64,000 nucleotides of DNA from Mytilus californianus (lineage: Eukaryota; Mollusca; Bivalvia; Mytilida; Mytilidae): the NCBI RefSeq assembly GCF_021869535.1, contig NW_026262734.1:97035285-97099284 (forward strand), written 5' to 3'. Position numbers and translations under genes: made by a program. The first letter of the stretch is position 1. Each line of letters opens with the position of its first letter. The notes under the pieces were generated by a model, which was given only the letters and a program-made list of their open reading frames with translations, did no database searches and had not been told where the DNA came from. Shown piece by piece: positions 23,561 through 35,159 of the stretch.

Positions 23561-23814
23561 TTTGTGTAAATTTCTTATGTAATATTTTGAAAGGAATAAT
23601 ACTATTGTTTCGTTTGGCCTTAAACTATGTTTTGACAGTAAATAACAAAAAAGATACAGGACTTGTGGATTGATACTTATAATAATATTTTTATATTGGA
23701 GACATGCCTAATTAAAGTACTTAAAGCATGCAATCTAATATTTGATTACCGATCTTGATAAACTTGCAAATGACGGTGAATAGTGTCTAATATCGCTGAA
23801 AGACGAATGGAATA

Positions 23815-24185
23815 CAATAGGGTCTGGTTGGGTTCTTTATATCTGTATTTTAATATTTAAGATCAGTTTTTCTCTAATCTCTGTCCTTTATATCATAGCA
23901 CCCTATTTTTCTTAATTCCTTATTTTTTTATCCAACTAGTCTCTATTCTTTATTGTTTTGTCCAAATATTCTCTATTCTTTATATTATAGCACCCCATTA
24001 GTCCCTTATTTATTTGTTTGTCCAAATATGCTCTTTTCATTATATTAAAGCACCCAATTATTCTCTATACTTTTTTGGGGGTCCATTTTGTCTATTCTTA
24101 ATTTATTTTTTCAACCTTTCTTCTCTATTCTCAAACGCCTCTCAGACACTCATACACATCCCATTGTTAAAAGGTCAGTCTAAGG
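23815..24185. repeat. Degenerate CTCTATTCTTTAT repeat block
   Basis: It begins with GGGTCTGGTTGGGTT, like the left end of the element at 34475. The interior is made of loosely repeated TCTCTATTCTTTATATTATAGCACCCC-type phrases with TTTTTTGTCCA spacers, about 55-60 bp apart. It is non-coding. Confidence 0.6.
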
Positions 24186-25234
24186 GGGGGTCTAGTTAAG
24201 AGTATGACCCCCATCAGCCATCACGAAAGCTTCAATCAAGCTTAAAAAATATAATCAATTTCTATACATATATCAATTAGTCTATTTGCAAAGTCTTTTG
24301 GTTTCTTTTCACTCTCCATTTTCGGTGCACGAAGACAATGACAAACACGACATCAAGTTCATCCAGGAAATAGTCAATATGGCCTCAGTGATGTATAGAA
24401 TATTCTACGTTTTTTTTTCTCGGATATTTAGTATTTCATAAATGTTGCAGTTTTTTACATGGTCTACCTAATATTTTATGTAATAACAGAAGTATATGAT
24501 ATTTAGAATTTCTTATAAAATTCCAATAGTGTGGATATTTATTGTACACAAAACAAAATACAAAATGTATATCGAAATTTCAGTATCGTAAAGATTATTG
24601 ATACTTAGGCCTACATGTAGTATATGTTGAACTTAAATGAACCCGGTTAAAGTAATGTTATCAAAGACAGTACCGATTAGACAGGATAGTGTACTACAAG
24701 ACAAACGTGTGTAGTACCTGAGCACTTATGTCTAGCAGACGAAGAAAATAAATGAATAGAAAAAAAAATCCATGGGACAATATGAATCCAAGATAATGTT
24801 CGGATCTCCTCTGGAATGGTATGAATCCTGCTCGAAACTATGGCAACGGATCAACCATTCATTTGGCTGAATGAATCCTGTTGAAATGCTAAAAAAAAAA
24901 TCATACAAAAGCAGAAAAAAACAGAGAAAAGGCACACTGGGTCTTCGTCAGCATACAATAATGAAACAGATATTATGAGGTATAAATAACGACATTCAAC
25001 AAAACGGTTTGAGATTGCATGAAGTTTAATTAATAAATGAGAAACATGCAGTATAACTAAACGTACTCGACAATTTAATAATAAAAAAGGAATGTATGCA
25101 TATGAGGGTAGAGAATAATCTTCAGCAAAGTCTTTAAATGGTATATTGTACCATTTATTGTTTTGGTTTACTGTTTATAATCTTGCTGTTCTATTCATTA
25201 TTTTGCTGTAATGTTAATTATCTTGCTGCATTGT
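24186..25234. other. Intergenic, no gene seen
   Basis: AT-rich. Just before the C1q fragment, ATCTTGCTGTTCTATT-like phrases recur at 25180-25230 and again at 25830-25870. They are short degenerate repeats. Confidence 0.5.
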
Positions 25235-25445
25235 TTATGGTTAACGAAACTCCAATGCAGGTAACTCATACTGACAGCAGTTTCGACAGAACTAATGCCG
25301 TTGAAGCCCATTCATCTAAAACTGCAATACTTACACTCCAACAAAGGACATAGCTTATATTGAAAACTTTCCACAGCGCGGACAAATACATAGTGATGAC
25401 AATGGACATACCGGATTTGTTGGAACTCTCCTTTTCTATAAATAA
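25235..25445 (+). pseudogene. C1q-domain exon fragment, frameshifted
   Basis: It encodes MVNETPMQVTHTDSS and AVEAHSSKTAILTLQQ, nearly identical to the second half of the C1q exon of the gene at 26159-28172. After LTLQQ one base is missing relative to that gene, giving an early TAG at 25351-25353; the homology continues in another frame (IENFPQRGQIHSD, GFVGTLLF) to TAA at 25443-25445. The first half of the C1q domain and any leader exon are absent. It is a partial duplicate of its neighbour, about 0.9 kb upstream of the intact gene's start. A repeat A copy abuts its last codons. Confidence 0.9.
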
Positions 25446-25780
25446 GAAGACGTGGCATGAGTGCAAATGAGACAACTCTCCATCCAAGTCACAATGTATA
25501 AGAAGTTAACAATTATAGGTCAAAGTACCGCCTTCAACACGAAGCCTTGGCTCACACCGAATAGCAAGCTATAAAGGGCCCAAAATGACTAGTGTAAAAT
25601 TTAAACAATTCAAACGGGAAAACCAACGGTCTAATCTATATAAAAAACGAAAAACGAGAAACACCTATGAACCACACCAACAAACGACAACCACTGAACC
25701 TGATTTAGGACAGGTGCATAAAAATGTTATTTATAAGGTGTGTATTTGTTTTTATAACTTCAAGTTAATTCAACGCCGTA
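25446..25780 (-). repeat. Interspersed repeat A, subfamily 2, minus strand
   Basis: On the plus strand it reads AAGAAGACGTGGCATGAGTG, GAGACAACTCTCCATCCAAG, CCTTCAACACGAAGCC, GGTCTAATCTATATAAAA and AACAAACGACAACCACTGAA. Copies of the same subfamily are at 42775-43110 and 56350-56780. The open frame within it is not a gene. Confidence 0.85.
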
Positions 25781-26158
25781 TAGATAAACAGATATAAAGC
25801 GAAGTGTCGAAATATTATGATATTACCTTGCTGTACTGTTAATTGTCTTGATGTAGTGTGTATTATTTTGCTGTATGAAATTTCCTTCAAAGCCCATTCG
25901 CTAATATTAGAGAATGTACCTGTTTTTTTTATTTCATTGCCGAAGTAAATAGAGAGGGTGTGAGGGTTTGGGGCTTTGAATGGTTTCGCTTCTTTTAGGC
26001 ACAGTTTGTTTTACAAAGTGACTACGCAGTGACTTCGGTTTAACTTTGACGGATATGACCTTAAGCATTTGCTCTCGTCAAAACTTCACTATTCTTATCT
26101 TTTAACCTCTAGTATATTACTTGAATAAGTGAATATAGGTGACCATTTCTAGACAGCA

Positions 26159-28172
26159 ATGGATTCTAAGCTTATTGTCTTTTTAGTGTTTTGCATTGGA
26201 TTATCTGTTGCAAATGATCTTGAGAATTTGTTAAATGAGTTTAAAAGTTTGAAGGAACGCATGAAAAAATTGGAAACATTGACAGAGAATTTGCTCAATG
26301 GTCATGTTAAAAGTAAGACATTCATATGTTTATTTTAAATGCGTATAAGTTTTACAATGAATGTTGAAAATTTTTAAAAATTATTTCAACTCAATGTACT
26401 AGTATTTTAAAAAAAAAACCTTGGTTTTTAATTTGAATAACAGGAGTTGTGACTGTAATCCAATTCTTAAAAAAAGAAACTTTCATACATGTACGGTCTA
26501 CAAAAGCAATGTACAATAACTTCAGTCAAAAATCGTTCCGAGTTTTAAAAAGTAGTTCAGAGATTCAATATGAAAAATCAAAGTACTGAAGTACTGAACA
26601 TCGGATGACCACAAGTTCTTGAGGATGGTCAAAGCACTTGTCTCAGAAAAAAACAACATATCTCTTTACCTGAAACTGAGGTTAATGTACAGAGATATAT
26701 TTTTTTCTGAGACAAGTTCGTGCGTGGATGATGAATAAATGACAGGAAATTCAACTTCACCGTAATAACTATTATATTATAGTGATACAAATCAGAATAT
26801 ACTGATTTGTTGTTATATATTATATTAAAATAACAGTTACATATATATATATATATGATTTGCATCCATTTGTATATCATTCTATTCTACTATTCTAATA
26901 ATAGTGCAATGCAAGTGCATGGTGGACACTTTTCTGTAAAATTCGATTTTTCTAAGATTGGATACGAGTAGGCATTCATATTTTCCCGCAAAAACCATTA
27001 CAGAGTTACCGGTCCTTGCCGGTATTGTCGCAAAACTTTCTTTGAGATATTCTTCCGCATGTTTTAACACAATTTTTCGGTACGTGTGCATTGATATTAT
27101 CAATGATTTTTTTACTTATATATATATATATATCTAACTACAAAACATTTTCATATTATTAATTTATGTTGTAAACAAAAATATTTTTATCAGTATTCAT
27201 TGAAAAGATGTATTTATATCAAACGATAAGGAATGTTATTTTGCACTCGTTTATGTGCGCATATTTATCATGTTTATAGATCGGTTACAAACCCAAAACT
27301 AATTTACATAATGGAAATCTGGGCGATAGCAATACATCGGAATGACCTCAAGGTCATCGCGATGTAAAAATCCCTCAAAATTCATTTCACTGGCTGGGTC
27401 AAACTCCGAAATTTTTACTGACATCCATAACCAACATGCATTTATTGGTATCACGTACACACATTTATTTACTTATTTCCAAGATTTTTGTTAGGGTATT
27501 AATTTTGTTTGAGTTATAGGAGTGTCCTTATTCGGTTTTGAAATAATTACAAAAATTTGCTACAATTGAAATCAGTTTTTTAGTATGAAAAATAACAAGA
27601 TTTAAAGAAGGCATATTTAAACATTTAAAGTGTGTAAGAATTTTATGAAATTTATTAAAGGGAAATTGGCTTTACCCGTTTTAAGCCTACAGCAGATCTG
27701 CTGAGTCAGGTTTTTTATTTACATTCGCTCATTTTTAGGGCTAGATCCAACATATCCAAATGTCGCCTTTGATGCTGTTTTGTCCAAGAACTACGTTCAT
27801 GGTGAGCAAGATTTTGTTTTGAAGTTTGATCAAGTACTGACAAACGTCGGAAATGCATACAATTCTGCGACAGGAATTTTCACCGCTCCCTTTTCTGGAA
27901 CTTACTTATTCAGCTGGAATGTCCGTTCTGGATACGTTGCATCTATTATAACCAAATTAATGGTGAATGGAACTCCAAAGCAGGCAACTCATACTGACAG
28001 CAGTCTCGACCGATCGAATGGCTTTGAAGCCCATTCATCTAAAACTGCAATACTTACACTCCAACAAAATGACAGAGTTTATATTGAAAACTTTCCACAG
28101 CGCGGACAAATACATAGTGATAGTATTGGGCATACCGGATTTGTGGGAACTCTCCTTTTTCAAAGTGAATAA
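26159..28172 (+). CDS. Secreted C1q-domain protein, 195 aa, two exons
   Basis: Exons are 26159-26312 and 27739-28172. The donor is AAAA/GTAAGA, the acceptor CATTTTTAG/GG, the intron 1426 bp and in phase 1; the joined frame is 588 nt including the stop. Residues 1-18 form a signal peptide (MDSKLIVFLVFCIGLSVA). Residues 20-48 are a leucine-heptad coiled coil (LENLLNEFKSLKERMKKLE). Residues 58-195 are a C1q domain with VGNAYNSATGIFTAPFSGTY, YLFSWNV and the C-terminal HTGFVGTLLF. There is no collagen stretch, as in most bivalve C1qDC proteins. The likely product is an extracellular trimeric lectin-like protein of innate immunity; the ligand is unknown. A GATA-like TTCTTATCTT lies about 65 bp before the ATG. 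A frameshifted partial copy sits upstream. The start is the only ATG giving a signal peptide. No defects are seen. Confidence 0.9.
26637..26716. repeat. Hairpin in intron 1 of the C1q gene
   Basis: CTTGTCTCAGAAAAAAAC at 26637 pairs with the inverted copy ending CTGAGACAAG at 26716; arms are 26-29 bp with a small bulge. Further on the intron has (AT)n runs near 26840 and 27117, and near 27340 TGACCTCAAGGTCA, two nuclear-receptor-like half-sites back to back. Confidence 0.7.
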
Positions 28173-28214
28173 AAAGTTATTTACAAGGTGTTTAATGTTA
28201 ATTTGCAATGCCTT

Positions 28215-28220
28215 AATAAA
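28215..28220 (+). terminator. Polyadenylation signal AATAAA
   Basis: AATAAA lies 43 bp after the TAA of the C1q gene and is followed by further overlapping AATAAA copies, a suitable place for the 3' end of its mRNA. Confidence 0.6.
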
Positions 28221-28280
28221 TAAATAAATGCATAGCGAATATAGTATACAAATATAAAAAAAAATAAGAAATAAATTTTT

Positions 28281-28871
28281 CTTCTCATATATTTTATGAT
28301 GGTATAATACTAAACCCCTAACAGGAGGGATTGTGCCTGATATTCATATGATGAAGACATAATCTTTCAATCAGTTTAATTGAGGTCTGGAGCTGGCATG
28401 TCAGTAACTGCTAGTAGTCTGTTGTTATCTATGTATTATTGTCATTTTGTTTATTTTCTTTTGTTTCCTATTCTGACATCGGACTTGGACTTCTCTTAAA
28501 CTGAGTTTTACTGTGCGTACTGTTGTACGTTTGTTTTTTCTACATTGGCTAGAGGTATAGGGGGAGGGTTGAGATCTCAAAAAAATGTTTAACCCCGCCG
28601 CGTTTTTGCGCCTGTCCCAAGTCAGGAGCCTCTGGCCTTTGTTAGTCTTGTATCTTTTTTTAATTTTAGTTTCTTGTGTATAATTTGGAGTTTAGAATGA
28701 CGTCCATTATCACTGAACTAGTATACATATTTGTTTAGGGGCAAGCTGAAGGACGCCTCCGGGTGCGGGAGTTTCTCGATGCATTGAAGACCCATTGGTG
28801 GCCTTCGGCTGTTGTCTGCTCTATGGTCGGGTTGTTGTCTCTTTGACACATTCCCCATTTCCATTCTCAAT
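28281..28871 (+). repeat. Interspersed repeat B (PLE 3' tail), 5'-truncated
   Basis: It matches 37694-38285 throughout: CTTCTCATATATTTTATGATGG, CTAACAGGAGGGATTGTGCC-like block, GGTCTGGAGCTGGCATGTCAG, GGCTAGAGGTATAGGGGGAG, GGTGGCCTTCGGCTGTTGTC, and the 3' end CCATTTCCATTCTCAAT. At 37.7 kb the same block follows the coding end of a reverse transcriptase, so this is a retroelement 3' UTR without the ORF. Confidence 0.85.
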
Positions 28872-28925
28872 GCTATGGTACATAATGCATACGATTTGTA
28901 TTTCAAGAAATGTATATGCATGTAC

Positions 28926-29080
28926 GAGGGTCTGGATGGGGTTTACAAAATTGAAAATAATGAGCAAAAATAATAAGAAATAATAGAAAATAATTGGGAA
29001 AATAAATAAAGAAATGAGAAACATGTCTAAAAAATTTTGAATAATAAAGAAATGCCCCCCCCCCCCTTTTTCACCCAATT
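28926..29080. repeat. Small repeat H
   Basis: It begins GAGGGTCTGGATGGGG, then has GAAAATAATGAG-type A-rich phrases and a C14 tract at 29055-29069. It resembles the element at 34475-34692, whose ends are inverted copies of GGGTCTGG. The right end is poorly defined here. Confidence 0.55.
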
Positions 29081-29560
29081 ACAAGACCATCATGTACGTT
29101 AACAGTTGATTACTAGCATGGGTAATCAGTAGACTATTTCATAATACAGTAAAAGGATCTTGGACTCTTAATGTACCTATGCAACAAGTTTATTTGGTGA
29201 ATAAAATATATAACTTATATTGTGAACATAAAAATACAGCAATATCACAAGAACCGACTGAATGGCTTATAACAGATGCCAAATAAATTATGAAGTTTAA
29301 GCAGAATCAACATGTTAGAAAATTGATTTTTTGGTAATTTTTTTCTGCCTCATTATGCATGAAATGTTTTCCACTGGACGTTTACCAAAATAACAATTAT
29401 ATACCGTCCTTTTTCAAAGTTACTTCGGGAAAAAAGAAAACAATGTATTTTCTATCCTGCAATTCAAGAGTGCACACGCTGAAATGTCTCGCCTGCTTTA
29501 CTGACCATTGATTATATGTTGATTGTCCTAAATATAAAGTTTTACTACAAGTACCACATA
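29081..29560. other. Intergenic, no gene seen
   Basis: AT-rich. The minus-strand open frame at 29397-29645 runs into the satellite and has no recognisable domain. Confidence 0.5.
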
Positions 29561-29564
29561 AACT

Positions 29565-30600
29565 GAACATAATCCGAGAAAATGAGGTCAAGGTCAGATA
29601 AACTGAGCCAGAAATACATCTACACCTTACAATCATTCCATACACTGAATGTACTTGACTTATTGCTTATAATATACAATGAACCATGAAAATGAGGTCA
29701 AAGTCAGATGAACCCTGGCAGACAGACATGTACACCTTACAATCATTCTATGGATCAAATATAGTTGACCTATTGCATATAGTATCTAAGAAACAAACCT
29801 AAACAGGAAAACTTAACATTGACCAATGAACCATGAAAATGAGGTCAAGGTCATATGATACCTGCCAGACAAACATATACACCTTACAATAATTTCATAC
29901 ATCAATTATAGTTGACCTATTGCTTATGGTTTAAGAAAAACAGACCAAAACACAAAAGCTTCACATTGAGCAATGAACCGTGAAAATGAGGTCAAGGTCA
30001 AATAAACCTGACAGACTGACTTGTTCATCGTAAATTTTTTCCATACACCAAATATAGTTGACCTATTGCATATAGTATCTAAGAAACAAACCTAAACATA
30101 AAACTAAACTTTAACCACTGAACCATAAAATTGAGGTCAAGGTCAGATGACAACCTGAAATGTACACTTTACAATCATTCCATATACCAAATAAAGAAGA
30201 CCTATTACTTATAGTATCTGAGATATGGATTTGACCACGAAAACTTAACCTTTTACACTGATCCATGAAAAGAGGTCGAGGTCAAGTGAAAACTGTTTGA
30301 CAAACATGAGGACCTTGCAAGGTACACACATACCAAATATAGTTATCCTATTACTCATAACACAAGAGAAATTAACTTTACTAAAAATCTTAACTTCTAT
30401 TTCAAGTAGTCACTGAACCATGAAAATGAGGTCAAGGACAATGGACATATAACAGACGGGAACTTCATCACATAAGGCATCTATATACAAAGTATGAAGC
30501 ATCCAGGTCTTCTACCTTCTGAAATATTAAGCTTCTAAGTAGTTAGTTAATGCCGCCGCCGCCGCCGCCGCCGGATCACTATCCGTATGTCTAGCTTTTT
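29565..30600. repeat. Satellite-like array, about 146-bp units, plus GCC run
   Basis: GAGGTCAAGGTCA or a close variant recurs near 29585, 29694, 29843, 29989, 30135, 30274 and 30429. Each unit also carries CATACACCAAATATAGTTGACC and GAACCATGAAAATGAGG. The array ends near 30540 and is followed by (GCC)n at 30552-30572 and CGGATCACTATCCGTATG. The arrangement matches a repeat widely seen in bivalve genomes. It is non-coding. Confidence 0.85.
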
Positions 30601-31968
30601 GCGACAGAAGTCACAGGCTCGACAAAAACTACAATCAGTAAACAATAGTGCACAGATGATATGATGCAATACCAGTCTAGTATAATATCGTTTTCTGTTA
30701 TCCTACTTCAATAAAGTAAACGGTAATATGAAATTATTGTTTACGTCACAATAATTCGATACAAATAAATGATATATTTTCTAACAATGCACGGATTGAT
30801 TATGAAATATTCTGTGTGTCACTCATTCATGAAAAACGCTTTTTTTCAAATAAAGCTTTATGTAGGTGTTTTCTATTATTCATACCAATTTGGAGAGATT
30901 ACAAACAAATATCTTTTAAAAATGCAATTTTTACACTGTATTTATATTAGACTACGTAATTTTAAAACTATAAGACTCAAATATCACTGTCTGGTTTATC
31001 GATTGATTGTTTCTTGCTTATTAAAACCAGAGTCAAATATTTCATGTATTAAGGACACATTGAAAGTTTAATATCGTATTTAAGTTCTGCAAAGTAGGTC
31101 GACCGGGATGAATGGCGGGGACTAAAGATTATCACTTGAAAATAAGGGTACTTTGGAATGGTGTAGAAAGTTTATCTTGCAATTACCACCCCTTGGAGGG
31201 TTCTAGCAAGGTTTTTGTTTATCGTGCAACAAGCGTGATATTCACTATAGACGGGCATTAGATTTTTCGTCCCCGTTCCGACTGGAAGTGGCTGCGTATC
31301 CGGCAGAGTTAAAAGAACGCAAACAAGTGTTTAACTATCGGCCAGGAGAAGTCCAATGGTGGCCGGTTCTTTGACACGCACGCTTATTACTGACATAAAA
31401 TATGAATGAGCTATTGCAAGTTTGCTGCCAGGTGGAGCATGGACGTCATGACCTTCAATCTTTTAAGTACATATTTTAGTGTTTAGAAATGCCGAACAAT
31501 TATTGTATAGTTATTTTGTTGTTACATTAATAATCCTTCCCAATAAATGGCAAACAGTGCATTCAAAATAATCTTACATAGTGCGATCATAGTCCCAGTG
31601 TAATTATCTAGACATTTTTGTTTCAACAAAGTAATTTCACATGGTATTGAAAAGTGATTTATCATATGTTTACTATTATTTCCGTTCAAAAAATCCAAAA
31701 AAGGTTAATCAGTAGAATATGCGTTTTTTTTTTCATTTTGTAGCTGGCATTACAAAACATTGTGACTAAAAGTAATAACGAAAAGTGCATAATTGCCCAA
31801 TACCACCATAACCAGACAAAAAAGAATTTCAAATTATTTCCCTCATCTGTTTGCACATTAATGTAGGTTTCTATATAAAAGTATGAAGGGGAAAGAAAAT
31901 GTGTGCACGACAAGTGTCACTGGAAGAGCCGTCATGAGTTCATTTATGTCAAATATATACGTTACACT
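30601..31968. other. Intergenic, no gene called
   Basis: A GC-richer stretch at 31080-31400 includes a plus-strand open run ending at the TGA near 31373 (peptide FRLEVAAYPAELKERKQVF). I do not recognise it; it may be a decayed transposon gene. The remainder is AT-rich and featureless. Confidence 0.4.
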
Positions 31969-32950
31969 CAGATCGACGTCCGCACTCTAACCGACATCCC
32001 TTCCTCAAATCGACGTCCAACGTGACGTCACATTCTCTAAGAAGTGTCCAATATTTTGACCATGTAATCCACGTCCAATATGACGTCACGTATTACCAAA
32101 ATAACGTCCGATCGATCAAAATCTTCCCTGATCGATGTCAAATATCATTTAAAAATTCAATTTTTGTTAGATCATTATTTATTTTACCTGTAGTAATGCT
32201 TAGTAATCGTTTTGTTTCATAGTGTAAATTGCTTAGAAAACTCATTGTTTTCTTATATCTTTAACGTTATACACAAGGAAGCTCAAGACTTATAAAAAAG
32301 AAGATGTGGTATGATTGCCAATGAGACAACTCTTCACAAGAGACCAAATGACACACAAATTTACAACTATAGATCAACGTACGGCCTTCAACAATGAGCA
32401 AAGCCCATACCGCATAGTCAGGTATAAAAGGCCCCGAAATGACAAATGTAAAAAATTCAAACGAGAAAACTAACTGCCTAATTTATGTACAAAAAAAAAA
32501 TGAACGAAAAACAAATATGTAACATATCAACAAACGACAACCACTGAATTACAGGCTCCTGACTTGGGACAGGCACATACATACAGAATGTGGCGGGGTT
32601 AAACATGTTAGCGGGATCCCAACCTTCCCCCTTACCTGACGTATATGAGAAGAAATAACAAAGTATCCCTTCCCAAATGATCAACTCAATCAAAATCAAA
32701 GGACAAACATCAGTTTAATGACAATAAGACAACCACCAACATCATATTATATATTCGGAATCTTGACTGGAAAACTGTGGTAAGTAGCGCTACACAGATT
32801 GTATCAGCCTTTTTGTGATCTTTCTTGTGGTTTTCTAGATAAGAGTGACATAGAATTGACCGTCCATTTGGAATCTTATTTTATTATGACGTCAGATTTG
32901 GATACCGATTTTGAGGAACGAACGTCGATTAGAGACCGGACGTCGATCTG
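31969..32950. mobile_element. 982-bp element with long inverted ends rich in GACGTC
   Basis: The left end reads CAGATCGACGTCCGC then TCTAACCGACATCCCTTCC and CAAATCGACGTCC. The right end, on the other strand, reads CAGATCGACGTCCGGTCTC then TAATCGACGTTCGTTCCTC and AAAATCGG. That gives roughly 55-60 bp of terminal inverted repeat. GACGTC or GACGTCA recurs about eight times. The interior has no transposase frame and contains a repeat A copy on the minus strand at 32291-32665. It is a non-autonomous element; the superfamily cannot be assigned. Confidence 0.7.
32291..32665 (-). repeat. Interspersed repeat A, nested, minus strand
   Basis: On the plus strand: AAGAAGATGTGGTATGATTG, CCATACCGCATAGTCAGG, ATTACAGGCTCCTGACTTGG and ACAGAATGTGGCGGGGTTAA. 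It lies inside the 982-bp element. Confidence 0.85.
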
Positions 32951-33124
32951 ATATATATATATATACTTGAAAGGTTTGTGGAACCAAATATATCAAACGA
33001 ATCTTAGCATCAAAACAAAAACAGTTCTTATATATAAGTCACACATAAACTAATAAACTGTGTCTAATGATTTTATGTAAGTTTTTTATTTTGCGTCGTA
33101 CCGATCCTTTGAGTTAAGTCAAAT

Positions 33125-33495
33125 GCAACTGATCTTTACATATTGATCTTATGTTGTGCTGTTACACCGTTGTCTAAGCTTGGTGGAGGGTTGAGCGCTC
33201 ACAAACATGTTTAACCCCACCAACTTATTTATTTGCCTGTCTAAAGTCAGGAGCTTATAGTACAGTGGTTGTCGTTCGTTCATGCCTGTCATATTCGTTT
33301 TTTTGTTTGTTTGTTTTTTTTTTTTTTAATAAATCAGTAAGTTTTCTCGTTTGAACTGTTTGACATTTGTCATTTCGAGACATTTTATAGCATACTATGC
33401 AGTATAGGTTTCGGAGACTCACGGTGACTTCTACGTCATTTGGGCTCTTGTGGAGAGTTTTATCATATACCACATCATTTTATTTTTATATCCGC
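33125..33495 (+). repeat. Interspersed repeat A
   Basis: TGTTACACCGTTGTCTAAGC, TTGAGCGCTCACAAACATG, TTTAACCCCACCAACTT, GTGGTTGTCGTTCGTTCATG and TCATATACCACATC are in family order. Confidence 0.8.
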
Positions 33496-33499
33496 CAGG

Positions 33500-34474
33500 T
33501 GGAATTGCAACCTTATTTTATTAAAATTCGCATCATCAGCTTTAAATTTATAAGGAAGGCAAATCAAAAGTCGGAGAAGTGCGGTGAAAAAAATTGCGAA
33601 ATGGTAAAAGGCATTTTACAAAATACTAAAACACTTCACAGGCACACCCCTTCCAAAAACAACAACAACAACAACAAAAACAAAAACAAAACAAAAACAA
33701 AAAAAGCAATAAAAAATAAAATAAAAAGGGAAAAAAATCCGGGTTGAACCATAAGACATAGACTTGCTGCTATCATTTTTGCATATGTCTTGTTGTTTAT
33801 CAAATTGAAAAATTTGATATTTTCGCTTTCGATGATATGTTTTAGAACAAGAGAGGATAACGGGATATGTGTCTTCGACAAATGGAAAGTATCCGTTGTC
33901 AATTGTCACACAAATATTCAATAATGGTAAACCAAGGCCCGATACTCTCCTTGCAGCTGTCAAAGAGATGAGATGAGTCAAAACCTATTTTTTTGTCGAC
34001 TCCTTGTGGGGGAAATCACGTATCAAAAAAAAATGTAGAGGAGAAAACGATACGTTTTTGGCTACTGTTAGAAAACTATAAAAGGTCAAAGGCATAATTT
34101 GTAAGTAACTATCTTACTTTACCGTGTTTACGTAGAATGCGTATTCATTTGACTGAAGATGACACGTGATATTTTGGTAATGGTTCCAACTATATAATAA
34201 GAAATTAATGTTTCAATAATATAGATCTTGACATGTTTATTACATAATGCATTTAGTGAGACAAATCATGTGATGTAACAACACTGATTAAAAGAAAGCC
34301 ATCAAGCAAACTTATGTGTTATTAATTACACACACATGTTGCTGCATTGCTTCAACAACCACTAGTTTTAGTCATAGCTTGCATGTATATGAAGTACTGG
34401 TATGTAAAAATACAGCTCTCTAATTGGCATAGGCACTTATGTGACACAAATGATAAATAATAGGAAAAATGCAT
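33500..34474. other. Intergenic, low-complexity run, no gene
   Basis: 33654-33735 is an (AAC)n/(AAAAC)n tract that keeps several frames open on both strands; these are not genes. The rest is AT-rich and featureless. Confidence 0.6.
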
Positions 34475-34692
34475 GTATAAGGGTCTGGTTAGGGTTTATA
34501 GAATAGAAAATAATGGCAAAAGGTGAAGAATAAATGGAAAAAAAAATATAAGAAATAGAGAATAATGAGTGATAAAATATACAGAATATAAGAGAATAAT
34601 GGACGAAATAAATAAAGAATAGAGAAAAATGGTATAAAAATATCAAAGAATAAAAAAATGAGGGAACCCCACCCATCCAGACCCTCATATAT
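34475..34692. mobile_element. Repeat H with terminal inverted repeats
   Basis: The left end TATAAGGGTCTGGTTAGGGTT and the right end, read on the other strand, TATATGAGGGTCTGGATGGG, followed by TGGGGTTCCC, form inverted ends; TATA lies outside both. The interior is A-rich (AGAGAATAATGAG-type phrases). At 218 bp and non-coding it is MITE-like. Confidence 0.65.
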
Positions 34693-34699
34693 AAGTATA

Positions 34700-35040
34700 A
34701 TATTTAATACACATATCATTTTATATGACGTTGAAGGGAAGACTACATTCTTGAAATTCCATATCCATTGCTGATATTATATTGCATGATATATCATTTC
34801 CATGTGGCGAGGATGGATTTTATAGCAATGTATGGAATTTACATTTTGTAGGTAACCAATAAATCCAATCGAATGTATTCTTGTTTTTAATAGGATTTGA
34901 CTGTTATAAAGAGTTGTACCACTGACATACATATATATGTATGAGAATACTGCAATTAGTAAATGAAAATAGCACATGATTAATTTCGTGCGTCTGAAAC
35001 GTTTTTCTGGAACTACCTTCATGTAAAACGCTCAAACTCA
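34700..35040. repeat. Repeat I, left half, interrupted by a PLE
   Basis: Matches 46120-46435: AATATTTAATACACAT, GCAATGTATGGAATT, TTTTGTAGGTAACCAATA, GATTAATTTCGTGCGTC. The match stops near 35040 (CGCTCAAACTCA) and resumes at about 38293 (GTTGGAAGCCAGAGGATG). Confidence 0.8.
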
Positions 35041-35159
35041 GCTCTGTTCTTTTAATTACCTGTTAATAAATTACATCAAATTTTAGAGGATTGCAACACA
35101 TTTCCATATTGCAGTCCTAAGTATGAAATCGTCCAAATTATAATTGCATATTGTTATTC

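Noticed and set aside
33397..33981. Several overlapping frames on both strands
   Set aside because: They run through an (AAC)n low-complexity tract and a repeat A end; the residue composition is that of simple sequence.
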